64,000 bases of DNA from JANSWY01 sp965267245 (GCA_965267245.1 OZ253939.1:2170001-2234000); one strand, 5' to 3'. Counted from the first letter of the stretch, positions 43,808-53,372 are shown. Notes: a model not told the origin generated them from the sequence alone. Numbers and translations are program-made.

Positions 43808-46269
43808 TGCGCCAAATCAATTTTAAACAGGACATAATTCCTCACCTGTTAGCAATAATAGTATTTATCGGTATCACTGTATTTTTTTATCATCCTACTA
43901 TACTCCAGAATAAAGAGATCTATCAGAATGATGTTCAACAGGGCTTTGGAGCTGGACAGGAAGTAATTGAATTTCGAAACCAGGCTGGCGAAGAAGCATT
44001 GTGGACCAATTCAATGTTTGGTGGAATGCCTAGCTACATGATTAATACACAATGGTCTGGAGATCTACTTAAACATATATATTCAGTTTGGACCGTTGGT
44101 TTACCTTCAGGAGCAAGACATACTTTCATTGGAATGACCTGTTTTTATATCATGCTGCTATGTTTTGGTATAAAACCTGCATATGCAATAATTGGCGCTA
44201 TTGGGTTTGGCTACAATACTTTCAACATAATCGGAATAGAAGCAGGTCACATCTGGAAGATTACAGCTTATGCTTTTACTCCTCTTGTCTTAGGAGGAAT
44301 ACACCTAACATTTAGGAAAAAATTCATCACTGGATTTGTACTTACTGCATTTGGACTGGCCATGCAAATCAGAGCTAACCATTTGCAAATAACTTATTAT
44401 TTATTACTGATAATACTTGCTTACGGAGTATATGTATTAGTTAATGCAATAGTCAAAAAAGAAATTACTGGGTTGATTAAGCCTATTACAATAGTTGTTC
44501 TTGCTTCGATTCTTGCTGTAGGGGCAAACTTTGGAAAGCTATGGACTGCTATGGAATACGGTAAATACTCAACTCGGGGGCCATCTGAGTTAGATCTAAA
44601 ACCTGGAGATGTTAAATCCGGATTAGATCGAGATTATGTGTTTAATTGGAGCCACGGTATTTCTGAGTCGTTCACTTTGCTTATTCCAAACTACAGTGGT
44701 GGAGCTTCAATTGAGAAGCTGGACATGAACTCATCTATTGCAAAGGGATTACGAAAAAATAACGTACCTGTTAATCAAATAAAATCATTCCTACGTGGTG
44801 TACCCACCTATCATGGAGATCAACCTTCAGTTGCTGGTCCAATGTATGTAGGTGCGATTATTTGTTTTCTATTTGTTTTAGGAGCTTTTTATGCTGACAG
44901 TGGAATTCGATATTGGATACTCGCTACGGTTGTGGTGGGATTAGTGTTATCATGGGGTAAGAACTTAGAATCAGTCAACTATTTAATGTATTCATACTTT
45001 CCCTACTATAATAAATTCAGATCCGTATCCATGGCAATAGCAATTCCATTTTTGCTAATACCATTACTAGGGACAGTGGGTTTGCAATCCGCCGTTGAAA
45101 AGATTCAAAAAGACAAAACCTCCTTTCTGAAGATAACATTAGGATTTATTGGCTTTATAATTCTTTTGATCATTATTGGCACCAACTCAAGATTATCTGG
45201 CCCTGTTGATGCGAACTTTGGAGATAACCAAATGCTTCTAAACCTACTTAGGGAACAAAGAAGTGATATGTTATTAAAGGACGGAATTAGAACATTGGTA
45301 TTTATAATATTAGCCGCTGGTTTACTCTATTTTCGGGCTAAAAGTAAAATCAATGAACTTACAATGGTAATTTGTTTAATTGCTATTGCTTCCGTAGACC
45401 TTTATGGCGTAGGAAAACGATTTCTAGGAGCTGAAAATTTTGTTAGGAAAGCCGAACAACAATTTGTCAGCAAAACTGAGGCAGATGAGCGGATCTTAAT
45501 GGATGAAAGTCAATATAGAGTACTCAATCTTCAAAACCCTTTTAATGAAGCCAGAACATCCTTCTTCCATCATTCAATCGGAGGATATCATGGTGCAAAA
45601 ATCAAACGTTATCAGCAACTAATTGAAAATAAAATCACTGATGAAATTAATGAAGTAATTACTGTATTAAGAAGTGGTTCCAGGGATTTTTCACAGGCTA
45701 ATGTCCTCAATATGCTTAATGCTAAATACATCAAAGCCGGAGAAACTTCTGAGTCTGTAATTCAGAACAACCATGCGCTTGGAAATGCCTGGTTCGCTGA
45801 TACGATCATCACGGTTAGTACTCCTCAAGAAGAGCTTGACAAGTTAATACTTTTACAAAGTAATACAGGTGCAATTGTAAATACAAATAGGGTAACACTG
45901 GACAATAAGAGTAACCTTGGTCAAGGAACAATTTCATTACAGAAATATCAACCAAATCATCTGACTTATGAGTCCAACGCTACTAAAGCAGGTGTTGCGA
46001 TATTCTCTGAAATTTACTACCCGAAAGGTTGGAAAGCTTATATAGATGGCAATGAAGTTGAACACTTCAGAGCAAATTTTGTGTTAAGAGCTTTGGAATT
46101 ACCAGCAGGTAATCATGTTGTCGAATTTAAATTCCAACCCAGGGCATATTATACAGGAAATTCAATCGCTATGATTTCCTCAATCCTTATCATACTTTCT
46201 TTAGTTGGGTTGCTGGTTTTTGAAATTAAATTTGGTGGTGAATCAGAATCTAAGAGTCAGTCAAATTAA
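43807..46269 (+). CDS. YfhO-like large polytopic membrane protein (GT-C-like)
   Basis: An 820-aa protein of the YfhO type, with about 12-13 transmembrane segments and a C-terminal extracytoplasmic beta domain. The first loop has YQNDVQQGFGAGQEVIEFRNQ with acidic and Gln residues, then LWTNSMFGGMPSYM; the C-terminus shows EIYYPKGWKAYIDGNEVEH and LPAGNHVVEFKFQP, hallmarks of the family. Firmicute YfhO takes part in glycosylation of lipoteichoic acid or related glycans from lipid-linked sugars. In Bacteroidota the role is unknown, so the glycosyltransferase assignment is an inference. Confidence 0.8.
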   Translation: MRQINFKQDIIPHLLAIIVFIGITVFFYHPTILQNKEIYQNDVQQGFGAGQEVIEFRNQAGEEALWTNSMFGGMPSYMINTQWSGDLLKHIYSVWTVGLPSGARHTFIGMTCFYIMLLCFGIKPAYAIIGAIGFGYNTFNIIGIEAGHIWKITAYAFTPLVLGGIHLTFRKKFITGFVLTAFGLAMQIRANHLQITYYLLLIILAYGVYVLVNAIVKKEITGLIKPITIVVLASILAVGANFGKLWTAMEYGKYSTRGPSELDLKPGDVKSGLDRDYVFNWSHGISESFTLLIPNYSGGASIEKLDMNSSIAKGLRKNNVPVNQIKSFLRGVPTYHGDQPSVAGPMYVGAIICFLFVLGAFYADSGIRYWILATVVVGLVLSWGKNLESVNYLMYSYFPYYNKFRSVSMAIAIPFLLIPLLGTVGLQSAVEKIQKDKTSFLKITLGFIGFIILLIIIGTNSRLSGPVDANFGDNQMLLNLLREQRSDMLLKDGIRTLVFIILAAGLLYFRAKSKINELTMVICLIAIASVDLYGVGKRFLGAENFVRKAEQQFVSKTEADERILMDESQYRVLNLQNPFNEARTSFFHHSIGGYHGAKIKRYQQLIENKITDEINEVITVLRSGSRDFSQANVLNMLNAKYIKAGETSESVIQNNHALGNAWFADTIITVSTPQEELDKLILLQSNTGAIVNTNRVTLDNKSNLGQGTISLQKYQPNHLTYESNATKAGVAIFSEIYYPKGWKAYIDGNEVEHFRANFVLRALELPAGNHVVEFKFQPRAYYTGNSIAMISSILIILSLVGLLVFEIKFGGESESKSQSN

Positions 46270-47161
46270 ACTCTCGATAGTAATTTGTACCTATAACAGG
46301 AATCAGTTTTTGCCAATAACACTGGAAAAGGCTGCTCTGCAAGCAATTGATTTCACTACTATCGAAATAATTGTTGTTAATAATAACAGCACTGATGGTA
46401 CTGAATCCACATGTCTTGAGTTTCAGCAAAATAATCCTGATAAAATTTTCAAATATGTTTTAGAAACACGACAAGGTCTTTCCTTTGCAAGAAACCGAGG
46501 TATCAACGAAGCAAAAGGTAGTATTATTTGCTTCATTGATGATGATGCTTATGTTGATCCACATTTTTCAAAAAACCTCATCAGCTTTTATGATAAAAAC
46601 CCGGATATATTTTCCACTGGTGGTAGAATAATACCCATTTATGAAGATTCTGAACCCGCATGGATGTCCAAATATCTACTACCCCTTGTTGCTGCTTTAG
46701 ACCTGGGTGAAGGAGTTAAAAAATTTAAGAGTGGCAAATACCCAATAGGCGCAAATATGGCTTTTAGGAAGCAAGTATTCGAAAAAATAGGTTTTTTTGA
46801 TACAAACCTTGGACGAAAAGGTGATCAGTTAGAAAGTGGTGAGGAAAAGGATCTCTTTAAAAGACTGAATAGACATCATAAAACATTTTATCTTGGAAAC
46901 GTGACAGTGAACCACATAATACCAAATAAACGAACAACAAAAGAATATATCCAGAAGATGGGTCAGGGATATGGAAGAAGTGAACGAATTAGGGTGACGA
47001 AATCCGGAAAAAAGGCTGTTCTTTTTAAAGTATTTGAAGAACTATTTAAAGTTGCTGCTTCATTTTTTCTATTTGCCTTATTTACTTTTAAACTACAACC
47101 AGAAAAAGGCAAAATGTTGATAAAATTCAGATGGTGGGTAATACAGGGATTACTAAAATAG
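46238..47161 (+). CDS. Family 2 glycosyltransferase
   Basis: A GT2 enzyme of about 307 aa. The catalytic domain has IVICTYNRNQFLPITLEKA, VVNNNSTDGTE, the QGLSFARNRGINEAKG segment and FIDDDAYVDPHF, followed by a GANMAFRKQVFEKIGFFD acceptor region (landmark GANMAFRK) and one C-terminal hydrophobic segment. The start is uncertain: TTG 46232 and GTG 46235 or 46238 are all possible, and all overlap the YfhO-like gene by 32-38 bases. No ATG is available. The donor is unknown. Confidence 0.85.
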   Translation: MNQNLRVSQIKLSIVICTYNRNQFLPITLEKAALQAIDFTTIEIIVVNNNSTDGTESTCLEFQQNNPDKIFKYVLETRQGLSFARNRGINEAKGSIICFIDDDAYVDPHFSKNLISFYDKNPDIFSTGGRIIPIYEDSEPAWMSKYLLPLVAALDLGEGVKKFKSGKYPIGANMAFRKQVFEKIGFFDTNLGRKGDQLESGEEKDLFKRLNRHHKTFYLGNVTVNHIIPNKRTTKEYIQKMGQGYGRSERIRVTKSGKKAVLFKVFEELFKVAASFFLFALFTFKLQPEKGKMLIKFRWWVIQGLLK

Positions 47162-47164
47162 ACT

Positions 47165-48046
47165 ATGCTTACTTTTTTTGTATTACTTAGGGATTTCCTA
47201 ACAAACACATTACTCTCTGCCATTTCAATTGTCAGATTACCAGTAATGTCTAGATGGCCAAAAAATAAACTTTTTAATTTAGAGGGTCAGCAAGAATGCA
47301 TTCTAATTGGGAATGGACCTTCAGTGAGCGAAGCTTTAAGTAAAATAAATGATTACCGTGAAAACAAATTATTAATTTGTGTTAATCATTTTCCAACTAC
47401 AAATTATTATGAACAGCTGAAGCCCTCTGTTTATATCACGTCAGCTCCAGATCTTTGGTTAGATGATATTGATGAAAAGTTCATAAAGCAAAGTAATTAC
47501 CTATTTGATCAAATGGCAGAAAAAACCAATTGGCCCTTACAATTATTTATACCCTTTGAATCAAAACAATTCGGCAGATGGAAAAAACCTTTACTGAAGA
47601 ATCAGAATATATCTATTCATTACTATAACAATACACCGATTGAGGGATGGAAATGGCTGAATCATTTTTTGTTTCGTGAAAATTGGGGAATGCCCAGGCC
47701 TCATAATGTAATGATTCCAAGTATTTTTTTGAGTATTAACAGTGGTTTAAAAAAGATTTATCTGATAGGAGCTGATCATAGCTGGCTTCCAGAAATATCA
47801 GTTACCGAGGACAACCAGGTTTTACTTCACCAAAAACACTTTTATGATGAAGCTACATCTAAAGCTCAATCATTAGACAAAAGAGGTAAAGGTCAAAGAA
47901 AGCTTCACGAAATTTTACATAAATTCATGCTCGCTTTTAAAGGTTATTTCGAACTCAAGGCTTATGCAGAGAGCAAAGGAGTTAAGATATTAAATGCAAC
48001 ACCGAACTCATACATTGACGCCTTTGAACGAGTAAGGCTATATTAG
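47165..48046 (+). CDS. MptE-like/DUF115 protein, possible Maf-type nonulosonic acid transferase
   Basis: A 293-aa protein related to the 6-hydroxymethylpterin diphosphokinase MptE-like (DUF115) family. The core motif is CILIGNGPSVSEALSKI (about residues 40-56), followed by ICVNHFPTTN, VYITSAPDLWLDD and the late KIYLIGADHSWLPE. In Campylobacter and relatives, DUF115-containing Maf proteins transfer pseudaminic or legionaminic acid to flagellin. Here the gene sits directly before a NeuB-type synthase and a CMP-sugar synthetase, so transfer of the nonulosonic acid is the leading guess. A hydrophobic N-terminus (residues 1-25) may bind the membrane. Confidence 0.65.
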   Translation: MLTFFVLLRDFLTNTLLSAISIVRLPVMSRWPKNKLFNLEGQQECILIGNGPSVSEALSKINDYRENKLLICVNHFPTTNYYEQLKPSVYITSAPDLWLDDIDEKFIKQSNYLFDQMAEKTNWPLQLFIPFESKQFGRWKKPLLKNQNISIHYYNNTPIEGWKWLNHFLFRENWGMPRPHNVMIPSIFLSINSGLKKIYLIGADHSWLPEISVTEDNQVLLHQKHFYDEATSKAQSLDKRGKGQRKLHEILHKFMLAFKGYFELKAYAESKGVKILNATPNSYIDAFERVRLY

Positions 48047-48101
48047 AATTTTGTATTGACTTCAATTATTTATTGTTTTGTTCTAAACATTGATACATCA
48101 A

Positions 48102-48974
48102 ATGAATGAATATAAAGTACCCAAAATAATTGCCGAAATAGGCTGTAATCATAAGGGAGAATTTGAAATTGCCAAGGAGTTGATTCAACTTGCTAAATCT
48201 TGCAATGCGGATTACGCAAAATTTCAAAAGAGAAACCCTAAGGAACTACTTACTCCTGCCCAATATGAAGCTCCACACCCCAACCCAGCAAATTCCTATG
48301 GAGACTCGTATGGTGAGCATCGAGAAAATTTGGAGTTGTCGGTAGACCAACACAAAGATTTGAAAGCTTACTGCGAATCAATTGGCATTGGCTATTCTAC
48401 CTCTGTTTGGGATGTTACATCTGCTAAAGAAATCGTTTCACTGAACCCAGATTTCATTAAAGTCCCATCTGCCTGTAATAACCATTTTGAGATGCTAAAA
48501 GTCTTGAGGGATGACTATCAGGGCCAGGTGCATGTTTCATTCGGAATGACCACTCATGATGAAGAATCTCAAATTTTTAACTTTTTCGAAGAGAAAAATG
48601 TGGCTGATAGATTAGTGCTATATTCATGCACAAGCGGGTACCCAGTACCATTTGAAGATGTGAACCTTTTGGAAATAGCCCGAATTAAAGACAAGTTCAA
48701 ATCAAAAGTAAGTGATATTGGATTTTCCGGTCATCATTTAGGTATAGCAATTGATCTTTGTGCATATACCTTAGGTGCCAATTGGGTTGAACGGCATTTT
48801 ACAAAGGATCGTACCTGGAAAGGCACTGACCATGCTGCTTCTCTCGAGCCTACTGGTATGCAAAAGTTATGTAGAGACCTTCATGCAGCACACAAATCTC
48901 TCAACTACAAAAATGAGGAGATTCTGGACATTGAAAAGGTTCAACGAGAAAAACTAAAATACAGAGAACATTGA
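48102..48974 (+). CDS. neuB: N-acetylneuraminate synthase family protein (NeuB-type), short form
   Basis: A NeuB-type synthase of 290 aa that condenses PEP with a hexose (mannose- or ManNAc-like) to form a nine-carbon 2-keto acid. The TIM-barrel motifs are present: IIAEIGCNHKGEFEIAKEL, ADYAKFQKR, KVPSACNNH, LYSCTSGYPVPFEDVNL, and GFSGHHLGIAIDLCAYTLG followed by ERHFTKDRTWKGTDHA. The C-terminal antifreeze-like SAF domain of classic NeuB (about 345 aa) is absent. ATG 48102 is chosen over the TTG at 48090. It is coupled to the next gene by a TTGA overlap. The substrate may be phosphorylated, because that gene carries a phosphatase domain. Confidence 0.85.
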   Translation: MNEYKVPKIIAEIGCNHKGEFEIAKELIQLAKSCNADYAKFQKRNPKELLTPAQYEAPHPNPANSYGDSYGEHRENLELSVDQHKDLKAYCESIGIGYSTSVWDVTSAKEIVSLNPDFIKVPSACNNHFEMLKVLRDDYQGQVHVSFGMTTHDEESQIFNFFEEKNVADRLVLYSCTSGYPVPFEDVNLLEIARIKDKFKSKVSDIGFSGHHLGIAIDLCAYTLGANWVERHFTKDRTWKGTDHAASLEPTGMQKLCRDLHAAHKSLNYKNEEILDIEKVQREKLKYREH

Positions 48975-50116
48975 GCACCATTGCATTTGTCCCTGCTAGA
49001 GGAGGCAGTAAAGGCATTCCAGGTAAGAACATCAAAACTTTCTGTGGTGAACCTTTAATATACTGGTGTTTGGCAGAACTGGAAGTAGCAAAAACAATTG
49101 ATCAAGTTGTAGTAGCTACAGACAGTTTGGAAATCGAAAGCATCGTAAAATCCTTCAATTTTTCGAAAGTTAATATTTATCAAAGATCGAAAGAGAATGC
49201 TCTGGATCATTCATCAACTGAAAGCGTGATTTTGGAATATATCAATGCATCACAACTGTCAGCTGAAACTAAGTTTGTATTGGTTCAGGCCACTTCTCCA
49301 CTCACTAAAGCCAATCATTTTGACGAGGCAAATAAAGTTTTGTCTGATAGCAATTGTGACTCATTATTGACTTGCGCAAGGATCAAAAGGTTTTTCTGGG
49401 AAAAGAATGGAAATTCAATTAATTACGATTACCGCAATAGACCTAGAAGACAGGACTTTGAAGGAACATTAATTGAAAATGGCGCATTCTATATTAATTC
49501 CGTTGGAAATATTCTACAATCAGGAAACAGGTTATCAGGGAAGATTTGCACGTTCGAGATGCCAGAATATACAACTTTGGAATTGGACGAAGAAGAAGAT
49601 TGGTTGCTAGGTGAGTTCTTGATGAAGAAACATCAAAAACCACTACTAAAATCAGGAGAAATCAAATTATTCCTAAGTGATATTGATGGTGTCCTCACTG
49701 ATGCCGGAATGTACTATTCAGAGAATGGTGATGAGTTGAAAAAATTTTCAACTTATGATGGAATGGGATTTAAATTGCTAAAGAATTCCGGAATTAAAAC
49801 GGGTTTGGTAACAAGTGAAGATCGCTTACTCAATAAGAGAAGATTTGAAAAATTGGAACTGGATTTCTTGTATCAGGGAGTCAATAAAAAACTGGAGGTT
49901 GTAAAAGCACTTTGTAAAGAACTCGATATCGATTTAAAAAATGTTGCATACATTGGTGACGATATTAATGACCTAGAGTTATTGCAAAATGTGGGAGTAG
50001 CAGCCTGTCCAGCAAACGCCAGAAAACCAATTAAGCAAATACCAAACATCATTCATCTTTCTACCTCGGGCGGGTCAGGTGCAGTGAGAGAATTTGTCGA
50101 GCATATTTTAAAGTAA
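48971..50116 (+). CDS. Fused CMP-nonulosonate synthetase and KdsC-like HAD phosphatase
   Basis: A 381-aa bifunctional protein. Residues 1-225 are a CMP-sugar synthetase (NeuA/KdsB-like) with FVPARGGSKGIPGKNIKTF, VLVQATSPLTKANHF and ENGAFYINS. Residues 230-381 are a KdsC-type HAD phosphatase with all motifs: LSDIDGVLTD (Asp pair), LVTSE, a conserved Lys, and YIGDDINDLELL. The same order occurs in animal CMAS. The pair suggests a route through a 9-phosphate (Neu5Ac-9-P or KDN-9-P type), dephosphorylation and CMP activation. The start is TTG overlapping the upstream TGA; no ATG precedes the VPARGGS motif. Confidence 0.88.
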   Translation: MSTIAFVPARGGSKGIPGKNIKTFCGEPLIYWCLAELEVAKTIDQVVVATDSLEIESIVKSFNFSKVNIYQRSKENALDHSSTESVILEYINASQLSAETKFVLVQATSPLTKANHFDEANKVLSDSNCDSLLTCARIKRFFWEKNGNSINYDYRNRPRRQDFEGTLIENGAFYINSVGNILQSGNRLSGKICTFEMPEYTTLELDEEEDWLLGEFLMKKHQKPLLKSGEIKLFLSDIDGVLTDAGMYYSENGDELKKFSTYDGMGFKLLKNSGIKTGLVTSEDRLLNKRRFEKLELDFLYQGVNKKLEVVKALCKELDIDLKNVAYIGDDINDLELLQNVGVAACPANARKPIKQIPNIIHLSTSGGSGAVREFVEHILK

Positions 50117-50125
50117 CCTGAAGCA

Positions 50126-52177
50126 ATGAGTAAGAATTCCTGCGTAATCTGTGGATCAAATAATGTAAAAAAGTTAGAAAAAAATTCTCGAGAAGACTTA
50201 GTAATTCAGTTACAAAGATGTTCCAAATGTGGCCATATGTCTCAACCGGAAGAATCTTATGAGGATATTTATTCAACTGGTGCATTTACAGAACAAGCAA
50301 GAGGGCAAGCTAAACTCCCTAGTATTGGAAAGATAAAAGAACTTGATAAACGAGCACTTAAACGATTTGAATATTTTGGGAGATACATAAACTCATTCAA
50401 CAATGTACTGGAGGTAGGTAGTTCTATTGGATCTTTCATACACCTGTTGAAACTGAGTGGCAAAAATGCTACCGGTCTGGAACCAGATCCTGACTATGCC
50501 AACTTTTCGGAAGAACAGTATGGATTCAAACAACATGCCAGCATGTTAGAAGATCATGCCACTGAAGAAAAATTTGATGTAATTTGCTCTTTTCATGTTC
50601 TGGAACATGTACAAGACCCTCATACTTTTATTGATAAATGCTCCGAACTTTTGAACCCTGGTGGGCATGTATTATTTGAGTTTCCATCCCTTGAGTTACA
50701 TATGTATGGATCCCTAAAAGAAACCATTTGGAAACCGCACATTCATTACTTTACTGCCGCAAGTGTCTACAAGCTATTTTCTAAGTTCTTCAATGTTAAA
50801 AAAATTGGATACTATGGAAGTGCTCTATTTGTTTATGCAGAAAAGGTAGAAAACCCTAAGTCGAAATGGAGTGTATTTCTTTTTCAAAAATTACGCGCCA
50901 AAATCAATTTTGCAATTGCAAAGTTTTTCCCCGAAATACCTATTAAAACTGCGGGTATATCCGCTAAACAACTTCTCCTGCAATCAACCATATTCCAACT
51001 CAACAAAGCCGCAATGCTGAAAAAATTGTGGAAGTTTGGAAGGTTTTATTTTACAGGTAACAGGTACTTAAAAAAAGAAAGAAATAATTCTGGAAATGTA
51101 GTTGCTACTCACATTTCGTACTACAGTGCCTGGGAAAACACTGGAGACACTGTCCTTTCAAAATGTGTAAGGGATAATTTCAATTTAATTGGTAAAAACA
51201 TCAAATGGAACTTAATAAAGGTCACTGACCCTGTTACTGAGAAGACCATTGAACAAATAAATAGTGGAGATTTTCTCGTAATTGGAGGTGGTGGGTTATT
51301 GCTACCTGATTCGAATCCCAATACAATTTCAGGATGGCAGTGGGCTATCTCAAGTGAGCTTTTGGATAGAATTAAGGTTCCAATTTTTGTATACGCCATT
51401 GGTTATAATTTTTTTCATGGTCAACAACCGGGAGATCTTTTCATAAATAGTGTCAAACAACTCATAGACAAAGCATCATTTTTCAGTTTGCGTAACTATG
51501 GCAGCATTACAAAACTGAAAGAATTACTTGGACCTGATTATGCTGAGAAAATCAATTATCAACCTTGTCCAACAACATTTATTAGAAAAGTTGATAAAAT
51601 AAACCCAAAGCAAAAAACTAAAAATATTGGAGTCAATATTGCATTTGATCGATATAAAAACAGATTTGGTTCAGACATCTACGAAATTCTTAAGCAAGTA
51701 GCCTTGGGCCTTAAAGCTATTCATGAAAAGGGTTACCATATATATAATATTTGTCATCTGAAGGAGGATGCCAAGTTTGAACTGATGTTAAAACATGTTG
51801 GTGTACCATTCACATCTATTGATCTGCAGCACACTATACCTTCAAAGACGTATGAATTCTACAATAATATGGAAGTCGTTTTTGGAGCTAGAGGCCATGC
51901 ACAAATGATCCCATTTGGTGTCAATTGTAAAATAATTTCATTGGGGTCTCACAATAAATTAAAGTGGTTTCTGGAAGACATTGATGCTGAAGATTGGTTC
52001 ATAAACTTAAAAGAAGGCATTAGCGATTTAAATTCCACAGTCGTTTCTACATTCGAAAACTTAATGAAAAATGGAAGTGAGAATTCTATTAGAATTGAGC
52101 AAAATCAGCAAAAGTTATTTGAGGTAACTGAAAAGAACTTAACTACTATTTCGAATATTCTTGATCAAAGGTCATAA
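50126..52177 (+). CDS. Fusion of SAM methyltransferase and polysaccharide pyruvyltransferase
   Basis: A 683-aa two-part enzyme. The N-terminus has a zinc-ribbon-like CVICGSNN ... CSKCGH pair, then a class I methyltransferase (about residues 85-240) with NVLEVGSSIGSFIHLL, GLEPDPDYA and SFHVLEHVQDPHTF. The C-terminal half (about 315-620) is a polysaccharide pyruvyltransferase (CsaB/WcaK type) with YSAWENTGDTVLSKCV, LVIGGGGLLLPDSN and GARGHAQMIPFGVN. It would add a pyruvate ketal from PEP and methylate the same or a neighbouring sugar. The end overlaps the convergent aminotransferase by 32 bases. Confidence 0.85.
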   Translation: MSKNSCVICGSNNVKKLEKNSREDLVIQLQRCSKCGHMSQPEESYEDIYSTGAFTEQARGQAKLPSIGKIKELDKRALKRFEYFGRYINSFNNVLEVGSSIGSFIHLLKLSGKNATGLEPDPDYANFSEEQYGFKQHASMLEDHATEEKFDVICSFHVLEHVQDPHTFIDKCSELLNPGGHVLFEFPSLELHMYGSLKETIWKPHIHYFTAASVYKLFSKFFNVKKIGYYGSALFVYAEKVENPKSKWSVFLFQKLRAKINFAIAKFFPEIPIKTAGISAKQLLLQSTIFQLNKAAMLKKLWKFGRFYFTGNRYLKKERNNSGNVVATHISYYSAWENTGDTVLSKCVRDNFNLIGKNIKWNLIKVTDPVTEKTIEQINSGDFLVIGGGGLLLPDSNPNTISGWQWAISSELLDRIKVPIFVYAIGYNFFHGQQPGDLFINSVKQLIDKASFFSLRNYGSITKLKELLGPDYAEKINYQPCPTTFIRKVDKINPKQKTKNIGVNIAFDRYKNRFGSDIYEILKQVALGLKAIHEKGYHIYNICHLKEDAKFELMLKHVGVPFTSIDLQHTIPSKTYEFYNNMEVVFGARGHAQMIPFGVNCKIISLGSHNKLKWFLEDIDAEDWFINLKEGISDLNSTVVSTFENLMKNGSENSIRIEQNQQKLFEVTEKNLTTISNILDQRS

Positions 52178-53222
52178 TTGCTTTCAAAATATAGTCAATT
52201 TCATCATCGGTTAACTCTGGGAAAATAGGTAGGGAAAGGATTTGACTGGACAAAGAAGTTGCCATGGGTGTAGTTGAACTTTCTGATAGAAATGAGATAT
52301 CAGAAAGTGCTTTTGGATAATGAACCGCTGTGCCAATACCAAAGCTTTTCAAATAATCTTTCAGTTCATCTCTTCCAGGATGTTTAATGACGAATTGATG
52401 ATATACATGATTTGAATCAAAAGGCTGATAAAGCTCACGACAATATTTGTTTGCGATACTTTGTCTTTTCCGATTAAACTCTTCCAGGTAATTCAATTTC
52501 ACGTTCAAAAAAGCTGCTTGTAGTTCATCCAACCTACTGTTTCTGCCAGAAAGGCTATGCAAATCTCTTTTCATCTGTCCATGATTACGTATTAACCCTA
52601 TTTTTTTAGCCAATTCACTGTCATTGGTTACAACTGCCCCACCATCACCCAGGCTCCCCAGGTTTTTGGTCGGATAAAACGAAAAAGCTGCAGCATTACC
52701 AAAAGTTCCACATTTTTCAGATGTAATCGTGGCACCAGTAGCATGAGCACAGTCCTCGATCAAATAAATATTTCTTTTATTTAAGGTTTGCTTCAATTTC
52801 TCAACAGGTAGTGGAAATCCAAATTGATGAACCACAATAACAGCAAAAGTTTTCTCATTGATCAACTCATCCAGACTTTCTAAATCAATGCAATAGTTGT
52901 CAGGGTTAACGTCAGCAAACTTTGGCACACCTCGTAAATTGATTACTGCCTCCGCTACTGACATCCAGGTATTACCAGGAATGATCACCTCATCCCCATC
53001 CTCAATTCCTAATCCTTTTAATATTAACTCCAAAGCATCGGTCCCGTTACCGCAAGTGACACAATGCCCAATACCCAAATAATTAGCAAACGACTCTTCA
53101 AACTTTTCAACCTCATTTCCTAATATGAATTGACTACAATTCATCACCCTTTTATAAGCATTGTCTAGTTCTTCCTGAATATCAGCATGTTGCCTTTCAA
53201 GTGTGAAAAATGGTATTTGCAT
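52146..53222 (-). CDS. DegT/DnrJ/EryC1/StrS family sugar aminotransferase
   Basis: A 358-aa PLP-dependent sugar aminotransferase. It opens with IPFFTLERQHADIQEEL and has VTCGNGTDALELILKGLG, GDEVIIPGNTWMSVAEA, EDCAHATGATI, and the lysine motif SFYPTKNLGSLGDGGAV; RNSRLDELQAAFLNVKL follows. It transfers an amino group to a nucleotide-linked keto sugar, similar to the FdtB/QdtB or perosamine-type enzymes. The sugar is unknown. It is transcribed toward the pyruvyltransferase and overlaps its 3' end. Confidence 0.88.
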   Translation of the reverse strand: MQIPFFTLERQHADIQEELDNAYKRVMNCSQFILGNEVEKFEESFANYLGIGHCVTCGNGTDALELILKGLGIEDGDEVIIPGNTWMSVAEAVINLRGVPKFADVNPDNYCIDLESLDELINEKTFAVIVVHQFGFPLPVEKLKQTLNKRNIYLIEDCAHATGATITSEKCGTFGNAAAFSFYPTKNLGSLGDGGAVVTNDSELAKKIGLIRNHGQMKRDLHSLSGRNSRLDELQAAFLNVKLNYLEEFNRKRQSIANKYCRELYQPFDSNHVYHQFVIKHPGRDELKDYLKSFGIGTAVHYPKALSDISFLSESSTTPMATSLSSQILSLPIFPELTDDEIDYILKAIMTFDQEYSK

Positions 53223-53372
53223 TGGAAAAGTTTAATGAATTCTTCAACAATATCGTAAAATCGTTAAGAACATTTCAAAGGAACAGTTTTTTGTTTAATA
53301 TTGAACTCAATTTCAAATAAACTAATTCCCCCGAATTGATTTTCTTAATTGAAATCGTATAATTAATTAGAA

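Noticed and set aside
53320..53372. E. coli-like TTGATT-N16-TATAAT before pfkA
   Set aside because: Bacteroidota sigma factors use a different consensus, and such strings are common in AT-rich DNA.
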